This document shows positions 1 through 5,851 of a stretch of DNA of 6,345 nt, piece after piece. Origin of the DNA: Methylovirgula sp. GTDB taxonomy: Bacteria > Pseudomonadota > Alphaproteobacteria > Rhizobiales > Beijerinckiaceae. The notes under the pieces were generated by a model, which saw only the letters and a program-made list of their open reading frames with translations, did no database searches and was not told the origin of the DNA. Position 1 is the first letter of the stretch; each line of letters opens with the position of its first letter. The translations under genes and the position numbers were made by a program. The stretch spans positions 1-6,345 of the forward strand of contig JASHVQ010000057.1 of assembly GCA_030044485.1 (NCBI GenBank). The letters run 5' to 3'.

Positions 1-1
1 A

Positions 2-634
2 CGCGCCGCGAAGGAATTGCGCGACGGCTATTACGTCAATCTCGGCATCGGCATCCCGACTCTCGTCTCCAATTACATCCCTCCCGGCATGGACGTGCAG
101 TTGCAAAGCGAGAACGGCATGCTCGGCATGGGGCCCTTCCCCTATGAAGGCGAAGAAGACGCCGATCTCATCAACGCCGGCAAGCAGACGATCACCGCAC
201 TGCCGACGACGAGTTATTTCTCCTCCGCCGACAGTTTCGGCATGATCCGCGGCGGGCACATCGACCTCGCCATTCTCGGCGCCATGGAAGTGGCGGAAAA
301 CGGCGATCTCGCCAATTGGATGATCCCCGGCAAGATGGTGAAGGGCATGGGCGGCGCCATGGATCTCGTCGCCGGCGTCAAACGCGTCGTCGTCGTCATG
401 GAGCACACCGCCAAGGATCAGCCCAAATTGCTGCGCCGCTGCACCCTGCCGCTCACCGGTTCGCGCGTGGTCGACATGGTGATCACCGATCTCGGCGTCT
501 TCACGCTCGACAAGACGGGCGGCGAGGGCTTGACGCTCGTCGAACTCGCGCCGGGCGTCGGCACCGATGAAATCACCCGGAAGACCGAAGCCGCCTTCAA
601 GGTCCATCCGGGCCTCGCATCGCAAGCCGCCTGA
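2..634 (+). CDS. scoB: 3-oxoacid CoA-transferase subunit B, 5'-truncated
   Basis: Beta subunit of a two-subunit class I CoA-transferase that moves CoA between succinyl-CoA and a 3-oxoacid such as acetoacetate; cytoplasmic. The frame is open to the left window edge and the first codons read [13 protein letters not shown], the usual interior start of this family. The TTG at 17 is therefore an internal leucine and the true start lies outside the window, probably only a few codons away. The catalytic glutamate sits in [10 protein letters not shown] (Glu codon 110-112), after the conserved NLGIGIPT segment. Further family segments are MEHTAKD, CTLPLTG, a [12 protein letters not shown] stretch and ELAPGV near the C-terminus. 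About 210 residues are visible, close to full length for a B subunit. The A subunit would be expected directly upstream. The sister enzyme 3-oxoadipate CoA-transferase (PcaJ) is very similar, so the substrate is not certain; the MEHTAKD/LPLTG wording favours the acetoacetate type. Confidence 0.9.
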   Translation, partial: RAAKELRDGYYVNLGIGIPTLVSNYIPPGMDVQLQSENGMLGMGPFPYEGEEDADLINAGKQTITALPTTSYFSSADSFGMIRGGHIDLAILGAMEVAENGDLANWMIPGKMVKGMGGAMDLVAGVKRVVVVMEHTAKDQPKLLRRCTLPLTGSRVVDMVITDLGVFTLDKTGGEGLTLVELAPGVGTDEITRKTEAAFKVHPGLASQAA

Positions 635-720
635 GCCCGGCCACCCCGGCTGGCCCTCAAGCCCCGAACGCGCTACCTAACAGCGCAGGATTCGCGCCGG
701 CGCTCGCGCAAGGACGATCG

Positions 721-2220
721 ATGTTCCCGAAGCCTCTCCCGGAGCTCAGCCGCAATTCCGCCGCCTACGAGCAGCAGCCGATGGTGAAGGCGACCGGTTT
801 TCGCGAATATGACGCGCGCTGGCTCTTCGAAAAAGAAATCAACCTTATGGGCATGACCGCGCTGGGCTTGGGCCTCGGCACGCTGATCCACGAGTTCGGC
901 GTTCGTCCCGAGATCGTCACCGGCCACGATTTCCGCTCTTACTCGTCGGCGATCAAATACGCGCTGGCGACCGGGCTCGTCGCCGCCGGCGTCAAGGTGC
1001 ACGACATCGGCCTCGCGCTCTCGCCCATGGCTTATTTCGCGCAATTCGATCTTGATCTGCCTTGCGTCGCCATGGTCACCGCCTCGCACAACGACAATGG
1101 CTGGACGGGCGTGAAGATGGGCACGCAGCGCCCCGTCACCTTCGGACCGGAAGAGATGAACCGGCTGAAGGACATCGTTCTCTCCGGCGCCTATCGCTAC
1201 GCCGAGGGCGGCGGATATCGCTTTGTTCCTGATTTTGCGGCGCGCTATATCGACGCGCTCACCAAGCGCAAGAAGATTTCGCGAAAACTGAAAGTCGTCT
1301 GCGCCTGCGGCAACGGCACGGCCGGCGCCTTCGCGCCGAAAATTTTCGAGAGGCTCGGCTGCGATGTGGTTCCGCTCGACACCGAGCTCGACTTCACCTT
1401 TCCGCATTACAACCCCAATCCCGAAGACCTTAAGATGCTGCACGCCATGTCGGCCAAGGTGCGCGAAAGCGGCGCCGATCTCGGCCTCGGCTTCGACGGC
1501 GACGGCGACCGTTGCGGGGTCGTCGACAATAACGGCGCGGAAATTTTCGCCGACAAGATCGGCGTCATGCTGGCGCGCGACCTCTCCAAGCTCTACCCGG
1601 GCTCGACCTTCGTGGTGGACGTCAAATCGACCGGCCTGTTTTTGACCGACCCGGTGTTGCTGGGGAACGGCGTCAAGGCCGATTATTGGAAGACCGGCCA
1701 TTCCTACATCAAGCGCCGCGTCACAGACCTGAAGGCGCTCGCCGGCTTCGAGAAATCCGGACATTTCTTCTTCAACACACCGGTCGGGCGCGGCTACGAC
1801 GACGGCCTGCTGACCGGCATTCACATCGTCGACATGCTCGACCGCAATCCAAACAAGTCGATGGCCGATCTCTATGCCGATCTGCCGAAGACCTGGGGCT
1901 CGCCGACCATGGCCCCGCATTGCGCCGACGAGGCCAAATATCAGGTCGTCGAAAAGGTCGTCGCCCGATTCAAGGACATGTTTGCGAAGGGCGAGAAGGT
2001 CGCCGGTCAGAAGATCCGCGATCTTGTCACCGTCAACGGCGTGCGCGTCATCGCGCAGGACGGGACCTGGGGACTGGTGCGCGCCTCGTCGAACAAGCCG
2101 GAGCTCGTCGTCGTCGTCGAAAGCCCGGTCTCGGAAGCGCGCATGCGCGAAATGTTCGCGGCCCTCGACGCCGTGCTGCGCGAGAATCCGGGAGTCGGCG
2201 CCTACAACCAGACGATCTAG
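721..2220 (+). CDS. Phosphomannomutase/phosphoglucomutase (alpha-D-phosphohexomutase)
   Basis: Interconverts hexose 6-phosphate and hexose 1-phosphate, feeding GDP-mannose or UDP-glucose precursors for exopolysaccharide, LPS or glycogen; cytoplasmic. All four signature loops are present: the phosphoserine loop TASHN (Ser122), the Mg-binding loop DGDGD (259-263), the sugar-specificity loop EKSGH (344-348) and the C-terminal phosphate-binding loop RASSNKPE (454-461). The length of 499 aa is somewhat above the ~460 aa of the Pseudomonas AlgC type. ATG at 721 is preceded by AAGGA at 710-714 with 6 nt spacing; an alternative ATG at 781 would remove 20 poorly conserved residues before KATGFREYDARW. 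It follows the CoA-transferase gene by 86 bp with no strong terminator between them, but the functions are unrelated, so co-transcription is unproven. Mannose versus glucose specificity cannot be decided from sequence, so no symbol (manB, algC) is assigned. Its stop codon overlaps that of the convergent minus-strand gene. Confidence 0.93.
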   Translation: MFPKPLPELSRNSAAYEQQPMVKATGFREYDARWLFEKEINLMGMTALGLGLGTLIHEFGVRPEIVTGHDFRSYSSAIKYALATGLVAAGVKVHDIGLALSPMAYFAQFDLDLPCVAMVTASHNDNGWTGVKMGTQRPVTFGPEEMNRLKDIVLSGAYRYAEGGGYRFVPDFAARYIDALTKRKKISRKLKVVCACGNGTAGAFAPKIFERLGCDVVPLDTELDFTFPHYNPNPEDLKMLHAMSAKVRESGADLGLGFDGDGDRCGVVDNNGAEIFADKIGVMLARDLSKLYPGSTFVVDVKSTGLFLTDPVLLGNGVKADYWKTGHSYIKRRVTDLKALAGFEKSGHFFFNTPVGRGYDDGLLTGIHIVDMLDRNPNKSMADLYADLPKTWGSPTMAPHCADEAKYQVVEKVVARFKDMFAKGEKVAGQKIRDLVTVNGVRVIAQDGTWGLVRASSNKPELVVVVESPVSEARMREMFAALDAVLRENPGVGAYNQTI

Positions 2221-2681
2221 TGCCCGGTCGCCTGCGAATTATGCGCCTGGATCTGGCCTGCAACTTCGTTGAAAAAGGCCGGGTCGTCCCCTAAGCGCGC
2301 CGTCGGCTGACAGCGCGGCGCGCAGGTGTAGGACTGGCGGTCCATGCCGCGCTGGACGATGAGCGCGTTGCCGCCGCCCACCACCTGAACCGTGGACTGG
2401 GCCACCGGATTGCCGTCGCCGTCGAGCGCGATGAGGTTCGTCTCGCCAAAGCCTTTGCCGGTGACGATCATCGTGCCGCCCTGCTTCAGCAAGGTGACGT
2501 CGGCGATCATCGGATTGCCGATGACGAGCGTGCGGGCGCTCACGGGAAGCTTGACGACGCGCGCCTGATCGACGGTGACGACGAGCGTCTGATCCGCGGC
2601 GGCCGGTGCAAGCAGAAGACAGGAGATCAGTGCGGCTTTCGCGCCAAGCCAAAAGGACCGCTCGAAGAACTGCAAACGCAT
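2217..2681 (-). CDS. Secreted pilus-assembly N-terminal-domain protein (CpaC/RcpA N-domain-like)
   Basis: A 154-aa exported protein. Residues 1-29 look like a Sec signal peptide: basic start, hydrophobic stretch ALISCLLLAPAAA, predicted signal peptidase I cut before Asp30. Residues about 31-105 match the domain found at the front of CpaC/RcpA-type Tad secretins and in small standalone proteins of the same loci: a leading beta segment, then ARVVKLPVSARTLVIGNP, IADVTLL, MIVTGKGFGETNLIALD. There is no secretin pore domain, so it is not CpaC itself. The C-terminal 45 residues carry a cysteine pair, Cys120 and Cys124 (CAPRC), which could form a disulfide in the periplasm. The ATG is preceded on the minus strand by GAAGGG (2688-2693), 6 nt away. 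It is divergent from the Flp pilin, and its stop overlaps that of the phosphohexomutase. A role in periplasmic or outer-membrane assembly of the Tad pilus is inferred from domain and neighbourhood; the exact function is unknown. Confidence 0.83.
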   Translation of the reverse strand: MRLQFFERSFWLGAKAALISCLLLAPAAADQTLVVTVDQARVVKLPVSARTLVIGNPMIADVTLLKQGGTMIVTGKGFGETNLIALDGDGNPVAQSTVQVVGGGNALIVQRGMDRQSYTCAPRCQPTARLGDDPAFFNEVAGQIQAHNSQATGH

Positions 2682-2720
2682 GGCCTACCCTTCGCAACCG
2701 AACGCAACGAGCAGCGCCAT

Positions 2721-2734
2721 TTGACATTCGAATG
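2721..2734 (+). promoter_or_regulatory. Possible -35 box overlapping a 10-bp palindrome
   Basis: TTGACA at 2721-2726 is identical to the sigma-70 consensus -35 hexamer and runs into the perfect palindrome CATTCGAATG at 2725-2734. The nearest -10-like hexamer, TATTGC at 2741, gives a spacer of only 14 bp, which is too short for a good promoter. The site lies about 40 bp upstream of the minus-strand N-domain gene, so the palindrome could equally be an operator acting on that gene. The evidence is a pattern match only. Confidence 0.22.
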
Positions 2735-3087
2735 GTGAATTATTGCTGAAGAGGGCCGCGCCGCGCTGTAGAGGCGGGTAGTGCTTTTCTTTACCGATGC
2801 CTTGCTGTGCGGCGCATGATCGGCGCCCCGCAGCGCGGCCGCCGCCTCACGCGAAGCGCCAAGCGGATCATACGCTTATGCAGGTCGCCCCGACCCGCTC
2901 GAGACAATGGCCGCGCCGGTTTTCTCACGCAGATGGAGCTTGCCGAGTACTTGCGGCACTCAAGAATAATTGGCCTAACGAGTCCCCGGTCGAGTTAACG
3001 CGATTGCAACGAGTAAATCATACCTTCGCCGAGGTTCCAGCGGATAGCCAGCGAGACTTGGACTGGAATTTGTGGAGAGTCGGGAAC

Positions 3088-3093
3088 GAGGAG
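3088..3093 (+). promoter_or_regulatory. Strong ribosome binding site that fixes the flp start
   Basis: GAGGAG lies 8 nt upstream of the ATG at 3102. It selects MKKLFARF as the pilin N-terminus over an in-frame start at 3072, which would add MESRERGVAP and has no comparable site. It is the best Shine-Dalgarno sequence in the window, as expected for an abundant structural subunit. Confidence 0.75.
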
Positions 3094-3101
3094 TCGCACC
3101 C

Positions 3102-3266
3102 ATGAAGAAGCTTTTCGCGCGTTTCGCCGCGGATCAGTCGGGCGCCACGGCCATTGAATATGGCCTGATCGCCGGTCTGATTGCCGTCGTGATCATCAGC
3201 GCTGTGAGCACTCTTGGCACGAGAATTTCTGCCAAGTTCAATGCGATCGCAGCCAACCTGAGCTAA
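3102..3266 (+). CDS. flp: Flp/Fap-type type IVb prepilin (Tad major pilin)
   Basis: A 54-aa precursor of the Tad pilus subunit. It has a short basic leader (MKKLFARFAADQSG) and the class-defining processing site G|ATAIEY: cleavage after Gly14 leaves Glu at +5 and Tyr at +6 of a 40-residue mature pilin. A single hydrophobic helix follows (GLIAGLIAVVIISAV), then a short tail ending AKFNAIAANLS. Length, motif and order are typical of Flp pilins. The start is set by GAGGAG at 3088-3093. A perfect intrinsic terminator begins 35 bp after the stop, so it is probably transcribed on its own. Processing would be done by the CpaA peptidase encoded at 5218-5724. The name pilA is used for the same pilin in Caulobacter. 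Confidence 0.95.
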   Translation: MKKLFARFAADQSGATAIEYGLIAGLIAVVIISAVSTLGTRISAKFNAIAANLS

Positions 3267-3300
3267 GATCTGCTCCCTCAGGAGCTTGGTCTACAATTCC

Positions 3301-3333
3301 GGCCCGCGGAGTGATCCGCGGGCCGTCGTTTTT
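3301..3333 (+). terminator. Rho-independent terminator of flp
   Basis: A perfect 10-bp GC-rich stem, GGCCCGCGGA (3301-3310) with TCCGCGGGCC (3315-3324), closes on a GTGA loop and is followed by GTCGTTTTT (3325-3333). It starts 35 bp after the pilin stop. It isolates flp from the sequence downstream, including the pilin remnant, and separates it transcriptionally from cpaA. Confidence 0.93.
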
Positions 3334-3390
3334 GGCGCCGTTTTTCCGCGCCGCGAACGGACGCAGTTGCGCGCGCCGGCGGCGCCTCGC

Positions 3391-3489
3391 CTCATCTCGG
3401 GCCTCGTTGCGCTTGTGATCATCAGCGCCGTCACCAAAGTCGGCACGCGCCTGTCCGCCAAATTCAACGCCATCGCCGCCAATCTCAGC
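3391..3489 (+). pseudogene. Remnant of a second Flp pilin gene (3' part only)
   Basis: These 33 codons, beginning LISGLVALVIISAV and ending AKFNAIAANLS, align without gaps to the last 33 residues of the intact pilin, identical at 26 by my count. Many matched codons differ at the third base (in the NAIAANLS segment, aat/aac, gcg/gcc, gca/gcc, aac/aat, ctg/ctc), so this is an old gene duplicate rather than a recent copy. It is broken. Upstream of residue Leu there is no ATG with a ribosome site and no G|xxxxEY processing motif; the frame instead reads TQLRAPAAPR. At the place of the stop, Ser is followed by CGA, one base from TGA, and the frame then runs on into the minus-strand gene's 3' end. 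It also lies directly behind the flp terminator. The first half could be heavily mutated rather than deleted; I cannot tell which. Confidence 0.8.
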
Positions 3490-3530
3490 CGAGCGGCGCA
3501 GCTTAGCGCGAGCCTCGCAAAGTTTCGGTT

Positions 3531-5066
3531 TCAGCGATCCGGCCGGCGCCGCCATATCTCGACCGCGCCGGCATTTTCGAGACGTCGGTAATCCTCCAAG
3601 ACGGCGCGCAGCGGCGCCTGGCTGCGCGCCCAGATCTCGACGTTTGCATCCTCGACCAGCAGGATTTGGGGCTTGGCGCGATCGACGTCGCTTTCAAACT
3701 GCGCTTCGTCGGCCCGCATATAGTCCAAGAGCCGCGCCCGCTCGCTCTCGGAAACAAGCCCGCGGGCGAGCAAATATCTCACGCCCCAACTGACCCACAG
3801 ACAATTCTGCCGCCCGACCCAGGTGCCGCCGAGATTGCGCACCAGCGGATGGCCGACGTCGAGCTGTTCGGCAAGCGCGGCGATTTGCGGATGCGCGGGG
3901 CCGAGGCGGCGCACCGCCTCGGCGAGGCCGGGATATTCCTCGCCATTGCCGAAGTCTTTCAAAGTGCCGAAGAGGAAGGGCGCAAGACAGAGCGAGGGCA
4001 CGAAGACGAAAAGCGCGAAGATCCGCCGCGCCGCAGTGAGGCCGGGCGCGCCAGGGGCGGAAATAAACGAAGCGGCCGCCAGAAGCGCCAGCCCAACTCC
4101 CGGATAGGCGTGGTTCATCCATCCTTTTCCCTGGATCAGGAAGGTTGCGAGAAAGCCCGCCGAAGCTACGGCCAAGACCAGCGTGCGCGGCTGGCGAAGC
4201 AGCGCGCGGCCCGCGATGCCGACAAGCCCGCCCAGCAAAACCGCGTTGGCGAGAAAGAGCGGCGAGAGGAGGGAGCGCCAAAGCCGGTCGCGTAACGGCG
4301 CATAGACCGCGAGGATGAGCGGCAGAGCTTGGCTCAGATAGGCGGGGAAGACCGCAAGGATGACGAGCGCATAGGCGAGAAGCACGCCGCCCGCCGCCAA
4401 GACTTCCGGCGCCAGCAAAAGCGCCAGCCTGCGCCGCGCGACGACGCCGTAAAGCACGATGCCGGCGGCGGGCAGGAGATAATAGGGCTTGAAGGCGCAA
4501 GCCAAGCCGCAGCCGATGCCGGCGAGCAGCGCGTCGCGGAGGAGGACCTTGCCGCCCGCCGCGCGCCCGGCGGCGAGCGCCGTCATGGGCAGCATGGCGA
4601 TCAACGCCAGATGTTCGCGCTCGGAAAAGCAGAAGGCGGGAACGAAAAGCAGGACGTAAAGCCCGAGTCCCAGAGCTGGCAAGGCTTCGCTTGGCGCCAG
4701 CAGATCGGCGCGGCGCAGGATCTCGCCGGTGAGCAGCAGCGCCAGGCCCGCGCCCAGAAAGGTCAGGATCGCGACAAAGAACTCGGGCGGCGCGCCAAAA
4801 ATCCGGCCAAGGGCGACGGCCGGCACATAGGCGAGAAAGGCGGCCGGCGGATTGGGATCGAAAATATCGACATAGGGAACGGCGCCTCCGAGATATTTCT
4901 CGGCGAAGGTCAGAAACCAGGAATCGTCGCCGTTGAGATGGCCGATGGCCTGCTGCAAGACGGCGGCGGCGGCGATCAGCGCGCTCGCCCGCCAATCTTG
5001 CGCGAAGCGCAAAAGCGCGTCTTCGAGATCGAAGGAACGCTTTGCCGGAAGCGAGAGATCGGTCAT
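3531..5066 (-). CDS. Polytopic GT-C/GT39-like glycosyltransferase, putative
   Basis: A 511-aa inner-membrane protein. After a soluble 25-residue start come about ten hydrophobic segments (roughly 27-42, 73-90, 94-113, 127-147, 152-167, 178-191, 195-210, 212-243, 268-288, 295-311, 322-337, 348-367), then a soluble tail of about 130 residues. The first outer loop carries NGDDSWF (Asp47, Asp48) and GGAVPYVDIFDPNPP (60-74), the acidic plus G.xPY.D...PP pattern of lipid-linked-sugar-dependent transferases of the ArnT/PMT/GT39 type. Other notable segments are FSEREHLAL (147-155) and QGKGWMNHAYP (312-322). Such enzymes move a sugar from a polyprenyl-phosphate donor to a lipid, polysaccharide or protein on the periplasmic side. 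The ATG at 5066 is the first start after an in-frame stop at 5076-5078; it has no clear Shine-Dalgarno. The gene sits between the pilin genes and cpaA in opposite orientation. Substrate unknown; pilus or envelope glycosylation is only a positional guess. Confidence 0.72.
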   Translation of the reverse strand: MTDLSLPAKRSFDLEDALLRFAQDWRASALIAAAAVLQQAIGHLNGDDSWFLTFAEKYLGGAVPYVDIFDPNPPAAFLAYVPAVALGRIFGAPPEFFVAILTFLGAGLALLLTGEILRRADLLAPSEALPALGLGLYVLLFVPAFCFSEREHLALIAMLPMTALAAGRAAGGKVLLRDALLAGIGCGLACAFKPYYLLPAAGIVLYGVVARRRLALLLAPEVLAAGGVLLAYALVILAVFPAYLSQALPLILAVYAPLRDRLWRSLLSPLFLANAVLLGGLVGIAGRALLRQPRTLVLAVASAGFLATFLIQGKGWMNHAYPGVGLALLAAASFISAPGAPGLTAARRIFALFVFVPSLCLAPFLFGTLKDFGNGEEYPGLAEAVRRLGPAHPQIAALAEQLDVGHPLVRNLGGTWVGRQNCLWVSWGVRYLLARGLVSESERARLLDYMRADEAQFESDVDRAKPQILLVEDANVEIWARSQAPLRAVLEDYRRLENAGAVEIWRRRPDR

Positions 5067-5093
5067 CGGCGCAGTTTAGCCGCGATTGATTAA

Positions 5094-5111
5094 GCCGCGC
5101 CGAAGCGCGGC
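5094..5111 (-). other. Hairpin with UUCG loop upstream of the GT-C gene
   Basis: GCCGCGC (5094-5100) and GCGCGGC (5105-5111) form a perfect 7-bp stem; read on the minus strand, the loop is TTCG closed by C-G, the very stable C(UUCG)G tetraloop. It lies 28 bp upstream of the minus-strand start at 5066. Because the flanking genes diverge, it cannot be a terminator for either of them. An alternative stem (5110-5115 with 5124-5129) overlaps it by two bases. A structured 5' leader for the minus-strand gene is possible but unproven. Confidence 0.35.
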
Positions 5112-5144
5112 GCCGAAAATTGCCGGCGCGCTCGGGCGATAACA

Positions 5145-5159
5145 TTAAGACTTGGTAAA
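5145..5159 (+). promoter_or_regulatory. CtrA-like box upstream of cpaA
   Basis: TTAA, seven bases (GACTTGG), then TAAA. The CtrA consensus of alphaproteobacteria is TTAA-N7-TTAA, so this has one mismatch in eight with correct spacing. CtrA is known to control pilus genes in Caulobacter. The site is 58 bp before the preferred cpaA start, a sensible promoter position. Short AT-rich motifs arise by chance, although they stand out in this GC-rich DNA. Confidence 0.25.
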
Positions 5160-5217
5160 TGGCTGGCGGCTAACCTGCCTGCCTGCGCCGCTGCGGCGCA
5201 TCGATCGGACCCTCTTC

Positions 5218-5724
5218 ATGCTCGTAGCCGCGACGCTCGTTCTCTTTCCGGCGCTGATGATCTTCGCCGCCTTCTCCGATCTGTTCACGATGATGATCTC
5301 CAACCAGGTCTCGCTGGCGCTCGTCGCGGCATTCTTTCTTTTGGCGCTGGCGCTCAAGGTGCCGCCCCGCGAAATCGAGCTGCACATGGCCTGCGGCTTT
5401 CTCGTTCTTCTCCTGACCTTCTTCTTCTTCAGCCGCGGCTGGGTCGGGGGCGGCGACGCGAAACTCGCCTCGGCGACCGCGCTTTGGCTCGGGTTCGATC
5501 ATATCGCCGACTACGGCCTTTATGCCGCGCTGATTGGCGGCGGCCTCACTTTGCTGATCCTTGCGGTGCGCCGTTGGCCGCTGCCGGTTTTCTTGGCGAA
5601 CCAGCAATGGATCGCGCGCCTGCACGACCGTCGCAGCGGCGTTCCTTATGGAATAGCGCTGGCGCTGGCCGGGCTCATTCTCTACCCGGGAACCCGAATT
5701 TGGCTTTCCGCCGCAGGTTATTGA
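5218..5724 (+). CDS. cpaA: Prepilin peptidase CpaA/TadV (A24 family)
   Basis: Inner-membrane aspartic peptidase that removes the leader of Flp-type prepilins. The two catalytic aspartates are visible: Asp21 in FAAFSDLFTMMISN and Asp80 in the GGGDAK motif. The conserved GVPYGIALA segment (141-149) is typical of the CpaA/TadV branch. Six or so hydrophobic segments span the 168 residues. The N-terminal cysteine-rich methyltransferase domain of the large PilD enzymes is absent, as usual for Tad systems. ATG at 5218 gives the usual family length and puts the first membrane segment at the N-terminus. A TTG at 5152 would add 22 basic, proline-containing residues and lies inside the CtrA-like site, so I rejected it. 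The Shine-Dalgarno is weak (GGA at 5207-5209). Its likely substrate is the pilin at 3102-3266; cpaB follows after 127 bp in the same direction. Confidence 0.92.
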   Translation: MLVAATLVLFPALMIFAAFSDLFTMMISNQVSLALVAAFFLLALALKVPPREIELHMACGFLVLLLTFFFFSRGWVGGGDAKLASATALWLGFDHIADYGLYAALIGGGLTLLILAVRRWPLPVFLANQQWIARLHDRRSGVPYGIALALAGLILYPGTRIWLSAAGY

Positions 5725-5851
5725 TGCCGCCAAGCGCGAGCGATCGCGGCGCGATCCGTTCAATCAGACATAATCCATTAACCTTAATTTGACGTTTGCA
5801 TGGTCCTATCGGAGCGCCTCCCGGTCGTGGCGCGCGTCAACGGGTTTACGC

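Larger units (their letters stand above)
2682..3101. promoter_or_regulatory. 420 bp divergent control region between N-domain gene and flp pilin
   Basis: This gap separates two divergent pilus genes, so it should hold both promoters. Visible elements are a perfect TTGACA (2721-2726, plus strand) overlapping the palindrome CATTCGAATG (2725-2734), and an AT-richer stretch around 2940-3060 that probably carries the pilin promoter or untranslated leader. I could not place a convincing -35/-10 pair or a sigma-54 site for the pilin. Open frames crossing it (2797-3105 and 2807-2998) lack the third-position GC bias of the real genes and resemble no family I know, so I regard the region as non-coding. 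Confidence 0.5.

Noticed and set aside
639..655. GGCCA/TGGCC stem just after the CoA-transferase stop
   Set aside because: Only 5 bp with a 7-nt loop and no T-run follows; not sufficient for an intrinsic terminator.
673..1920. 415-codon open frame on the minus strand across the phosphohexomutase gene
   Set aside because: The plus strand encodes all four phosphohexomutase motifs in order. The antisense product is Arg/Val/Glu-rich, with no recognisable family; long antisense frames are common in GC-rich genes.
2622..2681. Lipobox-like LISC in the signal peptide of the N-domain protein (would make it a lipoprotein)
   Set aside because: The hydrophobic stretch continues past the cysteine to LLLAPAAA, and a signal peptidase I site before Asp30 fits better; a cut at Cys21 would leave a hydrophobic mature start.
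2797..3105. 102-codon frame ending in an ATGA overlap with the pilin start
   Set aside because: The ATGA junction looks like translational coupling, but codon third positions are not GC-biased like the neighbours, there is no good ribosome site, and the protein is a low-complexity Arg/Pro mix followed by unrecognisable sequence.
4329..5093. 254-codon plus-strand frame opposite the GT-C gene
   Set aside because: It is highly charged (Glu, Gln, Arg, Gly-rich), typical of the complement of a hydrophobic membrane protein gene; no family features.
3694..5145. 483-codon minus-strand frame overlapping the GT-C gene in another phase
   Set aside because: The product is almost all Arg, Ala and Gly, a frame-shifted shadow of the membrane protein, and the other phase has clean transmembrane segments and motifs.
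5174..5185. Three CCTG units upstream of cpaA, a possible slippage repeat for phase variation
   Set aside because: Only three units, and they lie before the preferred start, so length change would not shift the reading frame.
5152..5217. TTG start that would extend CpaA by 22 residues
   Set aside because: It adds basic residues unusual for the family, has no ribosome site and overlaps the CtrA-like box; the ATG at 5218 gives standard length.
5742..5756. GATCGC-GGC-GCGATC stem after cpaA
   Set aside because: Short stem with no T-run; a chance palindrome in GC-rich sequence is as likely as a functional element.
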